A DNA stretch of 64,000 nt from an uncultured Paraprevotella sp. (GTDB taxonomy: Bacteria > Bacteroidota > Bacteroidia > Bacteroidales > Bacteroidaceae), in NCBI GenBank assembly GCA_900546665.1, contig URDY01000002.1, positions 1 through 64,000 on the forward strand, written 5' to 3'. Position numbers and translations under genes: made by a program. This document shows, piece by piece, positions 44,024 through 53,962 of this stretch (the first letter of the stretch is position 1; each line of letters opens with the position of its first letter). The notes beneath the pieces are model-generated. The model searched no databases and was not told where the DNA came from. It saw only the letters and a program-made list of their open reading frames with translations.

Positions 44024-44797
44024 ATGAATAGAATCAACCAATTATTCCAAGAGAAATCACACCATATCCTGTCACTCTATTTTTGTGCAGGACATCCCTC
44101 ACTCCACAGTACGGCCGATATCATACGTACGTTAGCGTCCAGAGGCATTGACATGATCGAAATAGGGATCCCCTTCAGCGATCCGATGGCCGACGGCCCG
44201 GTCATTCAGGATGCGGCCACCAAGGCTTTGAAAAACGGCATGAACCTGCGCCTGCTTTTCAGCCAGCTTAAAGACATCCGCCGGGATGTGAAAATCCCGC
44301 TGATCCTCATGGGATACCTTAACCCGGTCATCCGGTTCGGATTTGAAGAATTCTGCCGTGAATGCCAGGCTTGCGGCATAGATGGCATGATCTTTCCGGA
44401 CCTGCCGTTCAAGGACTACCTGAATGATTTCAAACCTATTGCCGACAAATACGACCTGCGCATCATCATGCTGATCACACCTGAAACATCCGACGAACGC
44501 ATCCGTTTCATTGATGAACATACCGACGGATTTATCTATATGGTCTCTTCTGCAGCAGTCACCGGAGCACAGAAATCATTCGATGAACGCAAGCAGGCTT
44601 ACTTCAGCCATGTGCAGTCACTCAACCTTACTCATCCCAGAATGATTGGATTTGGCATCAGCAACAAACAGACGCTGGAGTCGGCCTACAATAGTGCCTC
44701 AGGTGCCATCATAGGCAGCCGTTTCGTACAATACCTGGACGAATACAAATCAGCAGATCTGGCATTAGACAGATTAATGGAAGCTCTGAAACGGTAA
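44024..44797 (+). CDS. trpA: Tryptophan synthase alpha chain
   Basis: Cleaves indole-3-glycerol phosphate and passes indole to TrpB. 257 residues, TIM barrel. Catalytic Glu46 and Asp57 are in MIEIGIPFSDPMADGPVIQ. The phosphate loop is near IGFGISNKQ, with SGAIIGSRFV at the end. The ATG at 44024 is chosen because it follows the trpF stop; the open frame extends 50 codons into trpF without a credible start. It is the last gene of the operon, far from trpB. Confidence 0.97.
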   Translation: MNRINQLFQEKSHHILSLYFCAGHPSLHSTADIIRTLASRGIDMIEIGIPFSDPMADGPVIQDAATKALKNGMNLRLLFSQLKDIRRDVKIPLILMGYLNPVIRFGFEEFCRECQACGIDGMIFPDLPFKDYLNDFKPIADKYDLRIIMLITPETSDERIRFIDEHTDGFIYMVSSAAVTGAQKSFDERKQAYFSHVQSLNLTHPRMIGFGISNKQTLESAYNSASGAIIGSRFVQYLDEYKSADLALDRLMEALKR

Positions 44798-44815
44798 AAA
44801 AGACCCGATATTTAC

Positions 44816-44857
44816 AAAAAAGCCTGCTGCCGGAAAATCCAGCAGCAGGCTTTTTTA
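44816..44857 (+). terminator. Terminator of the trp operon
   Basis: AAAAAAGCCTGCTGC (44816-44830) pairs perfectly with GCAGCAGGCTTTTTT (44842-44856) over an 11-base loop. The symmetric A/T ends could also serve the converging SusC/SusD operon, which stops 24 bases farther on. Confidence 0.93.
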
Positions 44858-44880
44858 TACGTTTATCAATAAACCGATAT

Positions 44881-46797
44881 TTACATATTAGGACCGATCT
44901 TGTTCTTCCAGCTCATATACCAGTTGTTCATATTCAACAGGTAAGAGTACATTGAAGGATCCTGAGTTCCGTCAGTAGAATTACGACGGCTGATCGGATC
45001 TGCCAACCATTCGGCACCATGACGGAAACCGAAACGCATCAAATCATAATAACGCTTACCCTCGAAACAGCTTTCAAGAGCCATTTCATTAAGGATCATG
45101 CTGTCGACACGAAGTTTATCACCATCCATACCTTCCTGTGACCATCTGCGTTTGATAACTTTATTAAGAGAATCCTTGTTTACAGAACCCTGATTTTCCG
45201 GTTTTGACATTTCCTCATTATAGATACGCCAATAAATCGTAGAGTCAGCCGGATATCTGTAAGCCGGATTCATCTCGCTAAAGCCACTACCACGTGAATG
45301 GATACCCATGTTATTGGCACCTGATGAACTATAACCATTGCGGGCTACGAAGTCACGGACAATCATATTATCCTGATTGAAGAGATTCTCAAAACGGATA
45401 CTGTCACTCTCTGAATAATAAGAAGCAATGCTGTCACGCAAGATGGATCCGCTCAAACCGGTAGCCAGAATCGCATAGGCAAAACGCGGATACCCGGCAT
45501 TGTTCATGGCTTCTGCCAGACGCAAATACATGTCTGTCTTGCGGTATACCCAAATATGACGCTGGTTCACTTTCTGAATCTGCTGATAATTGAAATCCTC
45601 TAAATTACCACCAAACACATAATTGCTTCCGTTGTCCCAATTAGCATACAAGCGTAAGTCACCGTTATATAAAGCATTATCCTCAAATACAGGGGCTATC
45701 TCATACTTCTCCTCATCATAATCATAGATACAGTATTTTTGTGCCTGACTAATGGCCTGCATGTGTTGTGACGGATAAATCACATATTCTGACATGGTAT
45801 TCATATCTGAATTGTACAAGCCCTTCACTTCACTGTAATAACCGGCACTTGAGGCTGAGTCCATAGGGATCATGGTAACCAGATCACCAGGAGAATAAGT
45901 ATTCACAGCCGAACTGAACATGCCATTATATGTTGAGCTAATATACGGTTCTGAAGCACCTTCTACGACCTGAAGATCCATACCATAAGACATACTCATC
46001 TTATATACCTCTTTCTTTGAACCGTCACCAATAGTCCGGTCATCGATAATCCAACTGTAATAGCATTCTGCGGCATTCCAATAATCCTGCTGTGACTGTG
46101 TTTTTGAAGCTCTCCACAAGTAAAGGTCTCCCAAGACAGCTTCTACAGGGAAATAACAGTTAGCCATATAAACAGAACCGATAGTCTTCAATGACGGGAA
46201 GTTGATACCGCGCTCAGGCAACAAGTCATTGATAAAGTAATCACAGATCTGCTGAAGATCACGACGCTCAGTCACTTTATCCACATCTGATTCCTTCAGA
46301 ATAGGCTCGGTATAGAAAGGCACCTTACCATAGTTGAGAGCCAATTGCAGATAAGTCCAGGCACGGATGGCCTTTACCTGTGCATATTCCTTTTCAAAAA
46401 TCAGATTATTACGGTTATCGCGTAAAGCCGTATCGGCATAAGCCAGATAATAGTTACAGTTGTTGATCACATTATAATAATCACGCGGATTATTGTATTT
46501 GTTGTCATCAGAAATCTTGCAGTTGGCCAATTCATGCAGGTCGGCATGGGCAGCTGTACGCAAGGTCACCAAGTCACCGCGAACTTCACCCAACAAGTTG
46601 GTACGGTCTCCGATGGCCTGAAGTCTGTAAATGATACCTAGCAAAGAGTTGGCCGTATCTGCCGGAGTATTCAGATGATCCTCGTCTGAGTAGATGACAT
46701 AATCCGAATCCATGTTCAGCATGTCTTCGCAGGAACAAACCGTTCCTGCGCAGGCACCTACCAGCATTGCTTGTAAAATATAAGATTTGAATTTCAT
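44881..46797 (-). CDS. SusD/RagB-family surface lipoprotein (second pair)
   Basis: 638 residues from the ATG at 46797, which gives MKFKSYILQAMLVGACAG and a lipobox ending at Cys23 followed by EDM. The family lid partner of a SusC channel, it captures the substrate on the cell surface. SusD-type features include the N-terminal helix NLLGEVRGDLVTLR, tetratricopeptide-like helical pairs and the C-terminal WSQEGMDGDKLRVDSMILNEMALESCFEGKRYYDLMRFG block, with the ExxFEGKRxxDLxR signature. It is the last gene of the seven-gene operon, downstream of its SusC by 11 bases. The ligand is unknown. Confidence 0.93.
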   Translation of the reverse strand: MKFKSYILQAMLVGACAGTVCSCEDMLNMDSDYVIYSDEDHLNTPADTANSLLGIIYRLQAIGDRTNLLGEVRGDLVTLRTAAHADLHELANCKISDDNKYNNPRDYYNVINNCNYYLAYADTALRDNRNNLIFEKEYAQVKAIRAWTYLQLALNYGKVPFYTEPILKESDVDKVTERRDLQQICDYFINDLLPERGINFPSLKTIGSVYMANCYFPVEAVLGDLYLWRASKTQSQQDYWNAAECYYSWIIDDRTIGDGSKKEVYKMSMSYGMDLQVVEGASEPYISSTYNGMFSSAVNTYSPGDLVTMIPMDSASSAGYYSEVKGLYNSDMNTMSEYVIYPSQHMQAISQAQKYCIYDYDEEKYEIAPVFEDNALYNGDLRLYANWDNGSNYVFGGNLEDFNYQQIQKVNQRHIWVYRKTDMYLRLAEAMNNAGYPRFAYAILATGLSGSILRDSIASYYSESDSIRFENLFNQDNMIVRDFVARNGYSSSGANNMGIHSRGSGFSEMNPAYRYPADSTIYWRIYNEEMSKPENQGSVNKDSLNKVIKRRWSQEGMDGDKLRVDSMILNEMALESCFEGKRYYDLMRFGFRHGAEWLADPISRRNSTDGTQDPSMYSYLLNMNNWYMSWKNKIGPNM

Positions 46798-46808
46798 ATT
46801 GCTCAAAA

Positions 46809-49800
46809 TTAAAGGTTGATTTTAATACCTACCATAAAGTTACGGCTGTTTGCCAACAAGCCACGGTCAATACCCTGCTCGAGCACACCGTTACCGAGAG
46901 AGAATTCAGGATCTGCACCGAGATACTTGGTCAACGTAAAGAGGTTGTTGGCCTGTGCCCAGAATGTCAATCCATGAATATAGGTATTGTTGATCGGTAA
47001 ATTATAACTCAAAGTCACAGTCTTGAGACGAAGATAACTGCCATCCTCAATCCAACGGTCGCTGAAACGGGCATTGCCGTGAGGATCATCCCAAGTTACT
47101 TTCGGCATGTCGGTTACCTGTCCTTCATACTGCCAACGGTTACCCATCGCTGTGGTCTGGTTGAAGAAACGACTTCCGCTTTCAAGTTGTGAACGGACGT
47201 AATTGTAAACGTCATTACCCAAACTGTAATTGAAGTTCACATCCAGACGCAAACGCTTGTAGCTCAAAGAAGTGAAGATATTACCATAGATATCCGGATT
47301 CGGATCACCGATAACCTGCATATCTTTCTCATTGATCTCCTTATTGCCATCTACATCTACGAACTTCACGTCACCGGCTTCGAACGGAATACGGTCAATA
47401 CCGTTTTCTGCCAGGATATACAATCCGTCAGCTGCAGCTTCCTCTGAAGTAGCATAAACACTGGTACCTGAATTGGTTGTAGCCGTCTTGTAACCATAGA
47501 ACAAATTAACCGGCTGGCCGATCTGTGAACGGATGGTTCCACCGTATATTTCGGTATCCATATATTCCTTACCGTCAGGCAGTGCTGTCAGCTTGTTCTT
47601 GTAATGACCAACACTGGCGCCTAATTCCCAGTTCCAGTTCTTGGTTGCAATAATATGACCATTTACACTGACATCAAATCCCTTATTTTCCAAAGAACCA
47701 CCATTGCTCCAGTTGCTTTCAAGACCGGTTATGAAATCAAGTTCCTTCAAAGTCAAGAGATTATCCGTCCAACTCTTAAAGACATTTAATTTCACATTCA
47801 AACGGTTCTTCAAGAGATTCATGTCAAGTCCGAAGTTATAACGCTTGGTTGTCTCCCACTGCAACTCCGTGTTTCCGATATTACCCAAAGTCAAACCATT
47901 AGAGTAATCCAGGAACAAGACACTCTCAAAATATGAACGTGACGCATCAAACTCTATACCGTCATTACCGCTCATGCTATAACCGGTTACCAGTTTCAAG
48001 TAGTCAATACCCGGCACATTGAACCAATCTTCGTTGGTTACAACCCAACCGGCCTGCAAGCTTGGGAATACGCCCCAAGGTACTCCGCACGCCTTGAATC
48101 CGCTCTTTACATCCTGACCGAAACGAGAAGAACTTTCAACGGCCAGATCACCCTGCAAGAAATACTTCTGGGCGTAATTGTATCTTACCTGTCCATACCA
48201 GGTCAAAGAGACCCAATTGTTATCCGCACCTGATGATGTCTTGTACGAAGTATTGTTGATAAACGGAGTCTTGTCATTACCGGTATTATAACCCAACTGC
48301 GTATTGACACTGTAGGCATCGTTCATATAGCGGAATCCACCCATGACATCCACACGGTGTCCGTTATAGAGATTACCCCAGTTGATTTTGGTATCGCTGG
48401 TAATGGAGTTCTGTGAAGAATACAAAGACCGGATCTCATTTTCCATATATTCACCGATGGAAGCCACATAATAATCGGGCACACCGTTCATCGGCACATA
48501 ATATTTGTCATTCGTATTGGTCAATGAATAACTGAACAATGAACTGATAGACAAGTTATCATTAACAATCCATTTCGGCGTCACGGCAATATTGACGAAA
48601 CTGTTCTCAAAATAATTCTTGTTCTGAGCCGTTCCATATTCGTTGATCGCTGCCGGGTTGGCCAGTTTATAGTTCACATTGCTGATGTGGGCCAATGCTT
48701 CGTCCAGATAATCTTCATCCGTGATATCATAGCGTTTGTCGGAAATCTGCCCACCGGCATAAGTATACGGACTCAGGAAAGGACTCTTCACCAAACCCAG
48801 GAAATTCACAGATGTAACCGTTCCGTTATCGTATGAAGAGGGTGCACCCTGATCCTTCAGATTACGGGTTGTATTGCTGAACGAAGCATCAAAACGGATC
48901 AGGAACTTCTTGGTCAATTCAATATCGGTATTGAAACGGATGTTCAAACGATTCACATTGTTCTCTTCCAATGTACTCTGTGCACTGTTATAACCCAAAG
49001 ACAAGTTATAGCTGGCTACTTCACCACCTCCCTGCACGCTGATACCATAGTTCTGTGAGAAAGCCTCACGGTAAATCATGTCATTCCAGTCCGTATTGTT
49101 ATTATACTTATTGTAGTAATAATATGTAGGATCCGGATTAAGGAATTTGAAATCCGCCACCGACGTTCCGGTAGATTTCAGCAAGTCCGAAGTATATGAC
49201 TTGTATTGTGAACCATCAAACATGGAATAAGACTTCGGGATCAGCGTGATACCGGCAGAAACCGTAGCATCGATCTTGGTGGCCAAGCTCTTGTTACGCT
49301 TGGTCTGGATCAGGATCACACCATTGGCTCCCTTGGCACCATAAAGAGCTGTTCCGTTCTTCATGACCTCTACCTTCTCAATATCGTTCACATTGATTGC
49401 AGTCAACATGTCATTGTAGAAACCGTCATGTATCATCGTACGCTCATACTGCTGGTCAATAATCACACCATCGATAACAACCAACGGCTGCGCATTACTG
49501 TTCAATGAGTTGATACCGTCAATGCTCAGATAACTTCCGATACCCGGTGTCCCACCTCTGGAAACGGTACGTACAGCAGCACCCAACTGGTCGCCAATCT
49601 CAGATGTCACGTTCAAGGCTGAACTGAACTCGAAATTGGTAGCTACGGCATTGTTCATGATATTGATATCATTCTCATACTTGCCCTTGGTTACTGATGC
49701 ATACATGGTTGCTTCGGGCAATACACCAGACTTATTAAGACCTACACGGATCATGTTGTGATCAGGTGCAGTAATCTGCAAAGCTGTAGCATATTCAGGC

Positions 49801-50057
49801 ACATCAAGACGGAATGTACCATCCTCTTCAGTCAGCGCACTGTAACCGGAATAACCGCTGACACTGACCAATGCGCCGGCCAAAGGAGTCTTGGTCACTG
49901 CACTATAAACACGACCAGACACCGGACGCGTCTTTACATTCTGGGCTGGTTTGTGGGCTCTGGCCACCGCAACAGAATCACCGGCCTCTTCCTGAGCCTG
50001 CGCGCCTAATGCACCTGCCATCAATAATGCCAAACAATAGAATTTATATTTTTTCAT
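46809..50057 (-). CDS. SusC/RagA-family TonB-dependent transporter (second pair)
   Basis: 1082-residue outer-membrane transporter. A signal peptide is followed by a carboxypeptidase-D-like/CNA-B domain (about 45-120: VSGRVYSAVTKTPLAGALVSVSG). The plug holds the SusC-type block LSIDGINSLNSNAQPLVVIDGVII and VNDIEKVEVMKNGTALYGAKGANGVILI. The barrel ends in NFMVGIKINL. There is no STN domain, so control by an anti-sigma FecR system is not expected. The N-terminal insert (EEAGDSVAVARAHKPAQNV) and short plug differ from the first SusC of the operon, so the two pairs are not a fresh duplication. Confidence 0.95.
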   Translation of the reverse strand: MKKYKFYCLALLMAGALGAQAQEEAGDSVAVARAHKPAQNVKTRPVSGRVYSAVTKTPLAGALVSVSGYSGYSALTEEDGTFRLDVPEYATALQITAPDHNMIRVGLNKSGVLPEATMYASVTKGKYENDINIMNNAVATNFEFSSALNVTSEIGDQLGAAVRTVSRGGTPGIGSYLSIDGINSLNSNAQPLVVIDGVIIDQQYERTMIHDGFYNDMLTAINVNDIEKVEVMKNGTALYGAKGANGVILIQTKRNKSLATKIDATVSAGITLIPKSYSMFDGSQYKSYTSDLLKSTGTSVADFKFLNPDPTYYYYNKYNNNTDWNDMIYREAFSQNYGISVQGGGEVASYNLSLGYNSAQSTLEENNVNRLNIRFNTDIELTKKFLIRFDASFSNTTRNLKDQGAPSSYDNGTVTSVNFLGLVKSPFLSPYTYAGGQISDKRYDITDEDYLDEALAHISNVNYKLANPAAINEYGTAQNKNYFENSFVNIAVTPKWIVNDNLSISSLFSYSLTNTNDKYYVPMNGVPDYYVASIGEYMENEIRSLYSSQNSITSDTKINWGNLYNGHRVDVMGGFRYMNDAYSVNTQLGYNTGNDKTPFINNTSYKTSSGADNNWVSLTWYGQVRYNYAQKYFLQGDLAVESSSRFGQDVKSGFKACGVPWGVFPSLQAGWVVTNEDWFNVPGIDYLKLVTGYSMSGNDGIEFDASRSYFESVLFLDYSNGLTLGNIGNTELQWETTKRYNFGLDMNLLKNRLNVKLNVFKSWTDNLLTLKELDFITGLESNWSNGGSLENKGFDVSVNGHIIATKNWNWELGASVGHYKNKLTALPDGKEYMDTEIYGGTIRSQIGQPVNLFYGYKTATTNSGTSVYATSEEAAADGLYILAENGIDRIPFEAGDVKFVDVDGNKEINEKDMQVIGDPNPDIYGNIFTSLSYKRLRLDVNFNYSLGNDVYNYVRSQLESGSRFFNQTTAMGNRWQYEGQVTDMPKVTWDDPHGNARFSDRWIEDGSYLRLKTVTLSYNLPINNTYIHGLTFWAQANNLFTLTKYLGADPEFSLGNGVLEQGIDRGLLANSRNFMVGIKINL

Positions 50058-50084
50058 TGTAATCTATACTATAATATTCGACAA

Positions 50085-51785
50085 TCAATTATCCTCATCA
50101 TTGCTGACCGGAACGGTACGCGGCTTAAATATTATACAGTCAATCAGCAAATTGTTGGAAATCGTACCGTTACTGATTTCGGTTCTTTCAGCTGCTGACT
50201 CTATATAAAGCTTGACGCGCGGCGTATCATCTCTCAAATTACTGATCGGGAAAGTGAAACCTTCTGGCTGCGTAAAGGTCAACGTATCCATACGGGTTGC
50301 ACAGATCTCTTTGGTCTGTAATTGCAGCGTTTTAAATTTAGTCGCTGTATTAGATTCGTAATACTGCAGATAAGCAGTCACACGACGCGGCATGGTATCC
50401 TTGGACAGCGTATCCATGGCCAACGGGGTGGCAAACACAATCTGGATATCGTACGGACAGTTTGAATAAATATTTGGAATCTCAAAGGTCACTGCTGGCT
50501 TCTGCTGACGATATCCACGCTTGTCCTGTACGGAAAGATAAGCACTGCCTGACACTTTATATTTGGTTCCTGAAGCATAAATGACACCACCGATCATGTT
50601 CTCAGCAGCCTCATTGGGCGATCCCAATTCATAACGTCCGGAGTTTTCTGCCTGTACCAAGGACCTGCTCAAGAATGACTGTTCAGGCAAGATACGCCAG
50701 TCATTTGACTTGTAAACACGACCGTTACTAGCCTCAAACGGTTGCTCCAATCCGGCAAAAATACCATTGCCTGCAAACGGTTTCATGAATACATTCTGCT
50801 TTTCAGCCGCATATTTATAATAATTGACTGAACAGATTGAATCCTGTACCTGAGCTTCAGTCTTGTTGCGCATGTTAAAGAAAGCGTCATAGATCAGCCC
50901 GATACGCGCTTGTTCATGCTGCAAAGAATCGCGGTCAACAATATCATTGTGGAACACGAAATACTGTTCATACTGCGGTATCTTTTCGCGCCATACCTTA
51001 TTGGTCGGCATCAAAGCCCAATATACACTGTCCTCTCTGTCGATATGAGCCTGGAAACTGGTGAAAATCATATTATAAAGATAAGTCACAGAGTCCAGAT
51101 AAACGATCTGTCCGTCAACGACTCCACCAGGTACACTGGAACTTGCATCGAAAATATAAGTATTATAGGATGCAATAAAATTGGCTACACTGTCGAGAGC
51201 ATTGTCCCCACCAATGGTATCAGCCTGAATTCTTTCCCATACATTCGGGAAGAATTCCTCCTTGCCATTCAACTTATAAAGATAACCATTGCGGGCAGGT
51301 TTACCGGCATTGGCCAAAATTTCCACATTGTTATTGAATGAACTTTTTGTCAGAGTCATACGCTTGCCGTTCATCATCTCCACAGTGTCAGCAGAAGTGC
51401 TGTGCAACTGGTAGTTATACATCGCCACGTGGTTCTTGATAAACTGCTTGACAACAGAATTCTCTTCTTCCTTCTTTCCCTGACTCTTCTCCAAACGATA
51501 CTGATTGATATAAGCATCAGCCTCCGCATCAGTAATTTTGGGCGCCCAAACGGTATATGTCTGCTGCGCACTCAAGAGAGTGTCATAATTGCAGGCATCA
51601 AGAACCCGTGCAAACGGCGCTAATTCGCTGTCTTGCTGTATGGTCTCCCAAAGTGACTGGCTAGGTACACTACCATAATTGATATCATAGTGCTCATCCC
51701 AGGTATCCGTACATGAGATACAGGCTGTGGTGGCAGCCAAAGCCACCACACCTGCATGCAAGTAATATTTAATTTTTGTCTTCAT
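50085..51785 (-). CDS. Fasciclin (FAS1)-like surface lipoprotein, 566 residues
   Basis: Lipoprotein: MKTKIKYYLHAGVVALAATTACISC with Cys25 and the acidic CTDTWDEH after it. Residues about 40-190 look like a FAS1 domain: SLWETIQQDSELAPFARVLDACNYDTLLSAQQTYTVWAPK, with the usual VVKQFIKNHVAMYNYQ and the MTLTKSSFNNNVEILA part. A second FAS1-like region follows around 210-370. The C-terminal about 190 residues (from about 375) form a beta-rich segment with no motif I know. FAS1 domains are adhesive modules found in surface and matrix proteins. The gene lies between another FAS1 gene and the second SusC and is part of one transcript. Confidence 0.82.
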   Translation of the reverse strand: MKTKIKYYLHAGVVALAATTACISCTDTWDEHYDINYGSVPSQSLWETIQQDSELAPFARVLDACNYDTLLSAQQTYTVWAPKITDAEADAYINQYRLEKSQGKKEEENSVVKQFIKNHVAMYNYQLHSTSADTVEMMNGKRMTLTKSSFNNNVEILANAGKPARNGYLYKLNGKEEFFPNVWERIQADTIGGDNALDSVANFIASYNTYIFDASSSVPGGVVDGQIVYLDSVTYLYNMIFTSFQAHIDREDSVYWALMPTNKVWREKIPQYEQYFVFHNDIVDRDSLQHEQARIGLIYDAFFNMRNKTEAQVQDSICSVNYYKYAAEKQNVFMKPFAGNGIFAGLEQPFEASNGRVYKSNDWRILPEQSFLSRSLVQAENSGRYELGSPNEAAENMIGGVIYASGTKYKVSGSAYLSVQDKRGYRQQKPAVTFEIPNIYSNCPYDIQIVFATPLAMDTLSKDTMPRRVTAYLQYYESNTATKFKTLQLQTKEICATRMDTLTFTQPEGFTFPISNLRDDTPRVKLYIESAAERTEISNGTISNNLLIDCIIFKPRTVPVSNDEDN

Positions 51786-51806
51786 TGCTTTTCACTAATT
51801 GGATTA

Positions 51807-53954
51807 TTAATTAGAATCTTCACCGAATCCACCTACACCACAGATACTGTTAGGTACAAGCTCAATATAGTCCATCATGAAACATGAAGATGAACCAGAA
51901 CTGTATACAGAACGTACACCGATAGTATGGTATTCGTTAGGTGAAATATGCACCTTACAGATGATACGACGATATGTGCTGGTCAGATCACTGTGGGTAT
52001 CACACTTACCTGGCACGAAGCGTCCCGGCTCTTTCTGATTTGGTCCTTCACCACCATGGTAAGAGAAGATAGCACCACCACCACGATAACAATTATTATT
52101 CTTCATGGTCTGGTTGTTTTCTGCTAATTCATCTGCATTAGAAGGCGCCGGATAGATACCGCCTACCGAAGCAGCATCGGCATTCACACGCATATCAATA
52201 GGAATTCCCTGAGGAGCACCGTCAAAGTAAATCTGAGCAATACCACGTGTATCCCAACCATAAGCTGCACCCAAACGGATTTCATAGGTACCTTCTGGCA
52301 CGGAAGGAATACGGAACTCTACATTATAACTAGAACCGAAGAGGTTGACTTCATCACCACCCATATTCCAGAATGTGTTGTGCGGACGCATGACAAAGAA
52401 CAGACCATTGTCATTGATGGAAAGATTCTTGGCATACTCTTTTGGAATATAATAGTTGGTACCATGACGGAAATCAGGATCAGTATCCCAGTTGTTCTGC
52501 GGGTACCAAGGTTCACCATTCAGACGGATATTATTGGTTGTCAATTCAGGGAACAATGAAATGACATCAATACGCATTCTGGTATTCATTACTGTTCCGG
52601 TCATATCCTCATCGTATGCCACTACATTATCCAAATAATAGAACGCACAGTTCTGAGAGAAGTGATTAGTCGGCTGAGTAACCAAAGCACCTGGTATACG
52701 ATTACGGATCTCACCACCGTCACTGGATACTTCCTGAGAAGCATGGTTCACATAGAAGGCACCACCCTTTGAAGTTGAAGGAGGATCTGAATAAACAGCC
52801 TCAAGCTTGATTGTTGAATAAGGCAACATGGTGTTGATCCACTCACAAGGATTGGCTTTTGCCGTATTGATACCCCAACGGTTGACAAACTTGTCTGTAC
52901 CGGAGAAGAAACGATCCAACATGTGGTATGCCATAAACATAAACAACGGATTATTCTTATTTTTGAAATCCTCTTCCGTCATTTCATCATAAGATTTCCA
53001 TGTAGTCGGATCTACGCCTAAACTTCTGGCTGTCGGTTCATATTTCTTAACCGCCAACTCATAAAGCGCTTTCAGACAGTCATCCATATTGTCAAGTGAA
53101 AGATTGCTGTGTCCTGTCTGACTCTTCAATATCGGCAACAGTTTACTGTCAGGTACTACAAACACAGTGAATCCGACACGACGGTAATCCGGGCGCTTAG
53201 CCAAATATTTATTTCCGTCGCCACCTGAACTCAAAATCTGTGGCCAGGTATCAGGATAATTACCCTTGATTGCCTCCCATTCCATATCAAGGTAAGGCAC
53301 TTCAAGCGAATCAAGCAAACCTACTTTATCAAAAGCCGCATAATAGATCTCAAAGTTAGCCTTGTTCTGTTTCAACAAAGCCGCACCATTGTCGGTATTC
53401 GGATAAATAATATGGTCAACAGGATGTATGATACCATTTTCAACTGAATCATTCTTCAAGCTGTTAATGATGCAGGAGGTACTGTTGATAATACTTATGG
53501 TCAAATTGTTCTCATCCAAGCTGTCTGAAGCCACAATATTCAAAGGCAGATCCAAAAGGTTGGAATAAGTGGTTGAATTTCCGAAATCGGCAGTTGAATA
53601 CACGTATCTCATCAAATGAGAATAGGCCAAAGTATCACAATAATCGTCTGGAATGTCTTCCACTGACGCATAACCGAATTCTTCCAAATACGTTTCCACA
53701 GCTTCATTGGTTGGCGGGAACATGGTGTATTCACCGCGAGCCGAAAGCAAGTCCATTACGTTTGCCCGCTCCACGATACGGGCGAACATACTGAACCTCT
53801 CATTGTTTTTCAGATAGTCGCTCATCATCTCTCCGGTGAAAGTATAATAACTCTCAGCGGGTATGTCATCAGAGCAACTCGTAAACAGGTTCATCTGTAA
53901 TGCAGACAAAGCTACAATACAAGCTGATATTAAAAATCGACTTAATCTTCTCAT
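51807..53954 (-). CDS. Fasciclin (FAS1)-like surface lipoprotein, 715 residues
   Basis: Lipoprotein with Cys27 (MRRLSRFLISACIVALSALQMNLFTSC) followed by SDD, matching the acidic surface-export signal of Bacteroides. The first FAS1 domain (about 45-185) contains MSDYLKNNERFSMFARIVERANVMDLLSARGEYTMFPPTNEAVETYL and ends GIIHPVDHIIYP. A second FAS1-like domain (about 195-400) has VGFTVFVVPDSKLLPIL. The last 300 residues include PEGTYEIRLGAAYGWDTRGIAQIYFDG, a jelly-roll-like strand pattern that could bind a ligand, and end in ELVPNS. It follows the first SusD by 8 bases, so it is in the same transcript. Confidence 0.85.
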   Translation of the reverse strand: MRRLSRFLISACIVALSALQMNLFTSCSDDIPAESYYTFTGEMMSDYLKNNERFSMFARIVERANVMDLLSARGEYTMFPPTNEAVETYLEEFGYASVEDIPDDYCDTLAYSHLMRYVYSTADFGNSTTYSNLLDLPLNIVASDSLDENNLTISIINSTSCIINSLKNDSVENGIIHPVDHIIYPNTDNGAALLKQNKANFEIYYAAFDKVGLLDSLEVPYLDMEWEAIKGNYPDTWPQILSSGGDGNKYLAKRPDYRRVGFTVFVVPDSKLLPILKSQTGHSNLSLDNMDDCLKALYELAVKKYEPTARSLGVDPTTWKSYDEMTEEDFKNKNNPLFMFMAYHMLDRFFSGTDKFVNRWGINTAKANPCEWINTMLPYSTIKLEAVYSDPPSTSKGGAFYVNHASQEVSSDGGEIRNRIPGALVTQPTNHFSQNCAFYYLDNVVAYDEDMTGTVMNTRMRIDVISLFPELTTNNIRLNGEPWYPQNNWDTDPDFRHGTNYYIPKEYAKNLSINDNGLFFVMRPHNTFWNMGGDEVNLFGSSYNVEFRIPSVPEGTYEIRLGAAYGWDTRGIAQIYFDGAPQGIPIDMRVNADAASVGGIYPAPSNADELAENNQTMKNNNCYRGGGAIFSYHGGEGPNQKEPGRFVPGKCDTHSDLTSTYRRIICKVHISPNEYHTIGVRSVYSSGSSSCFMMDYIELVPNSICGVGGFGEDSN

Positions 53955-53962
53955 GGTTTAAC

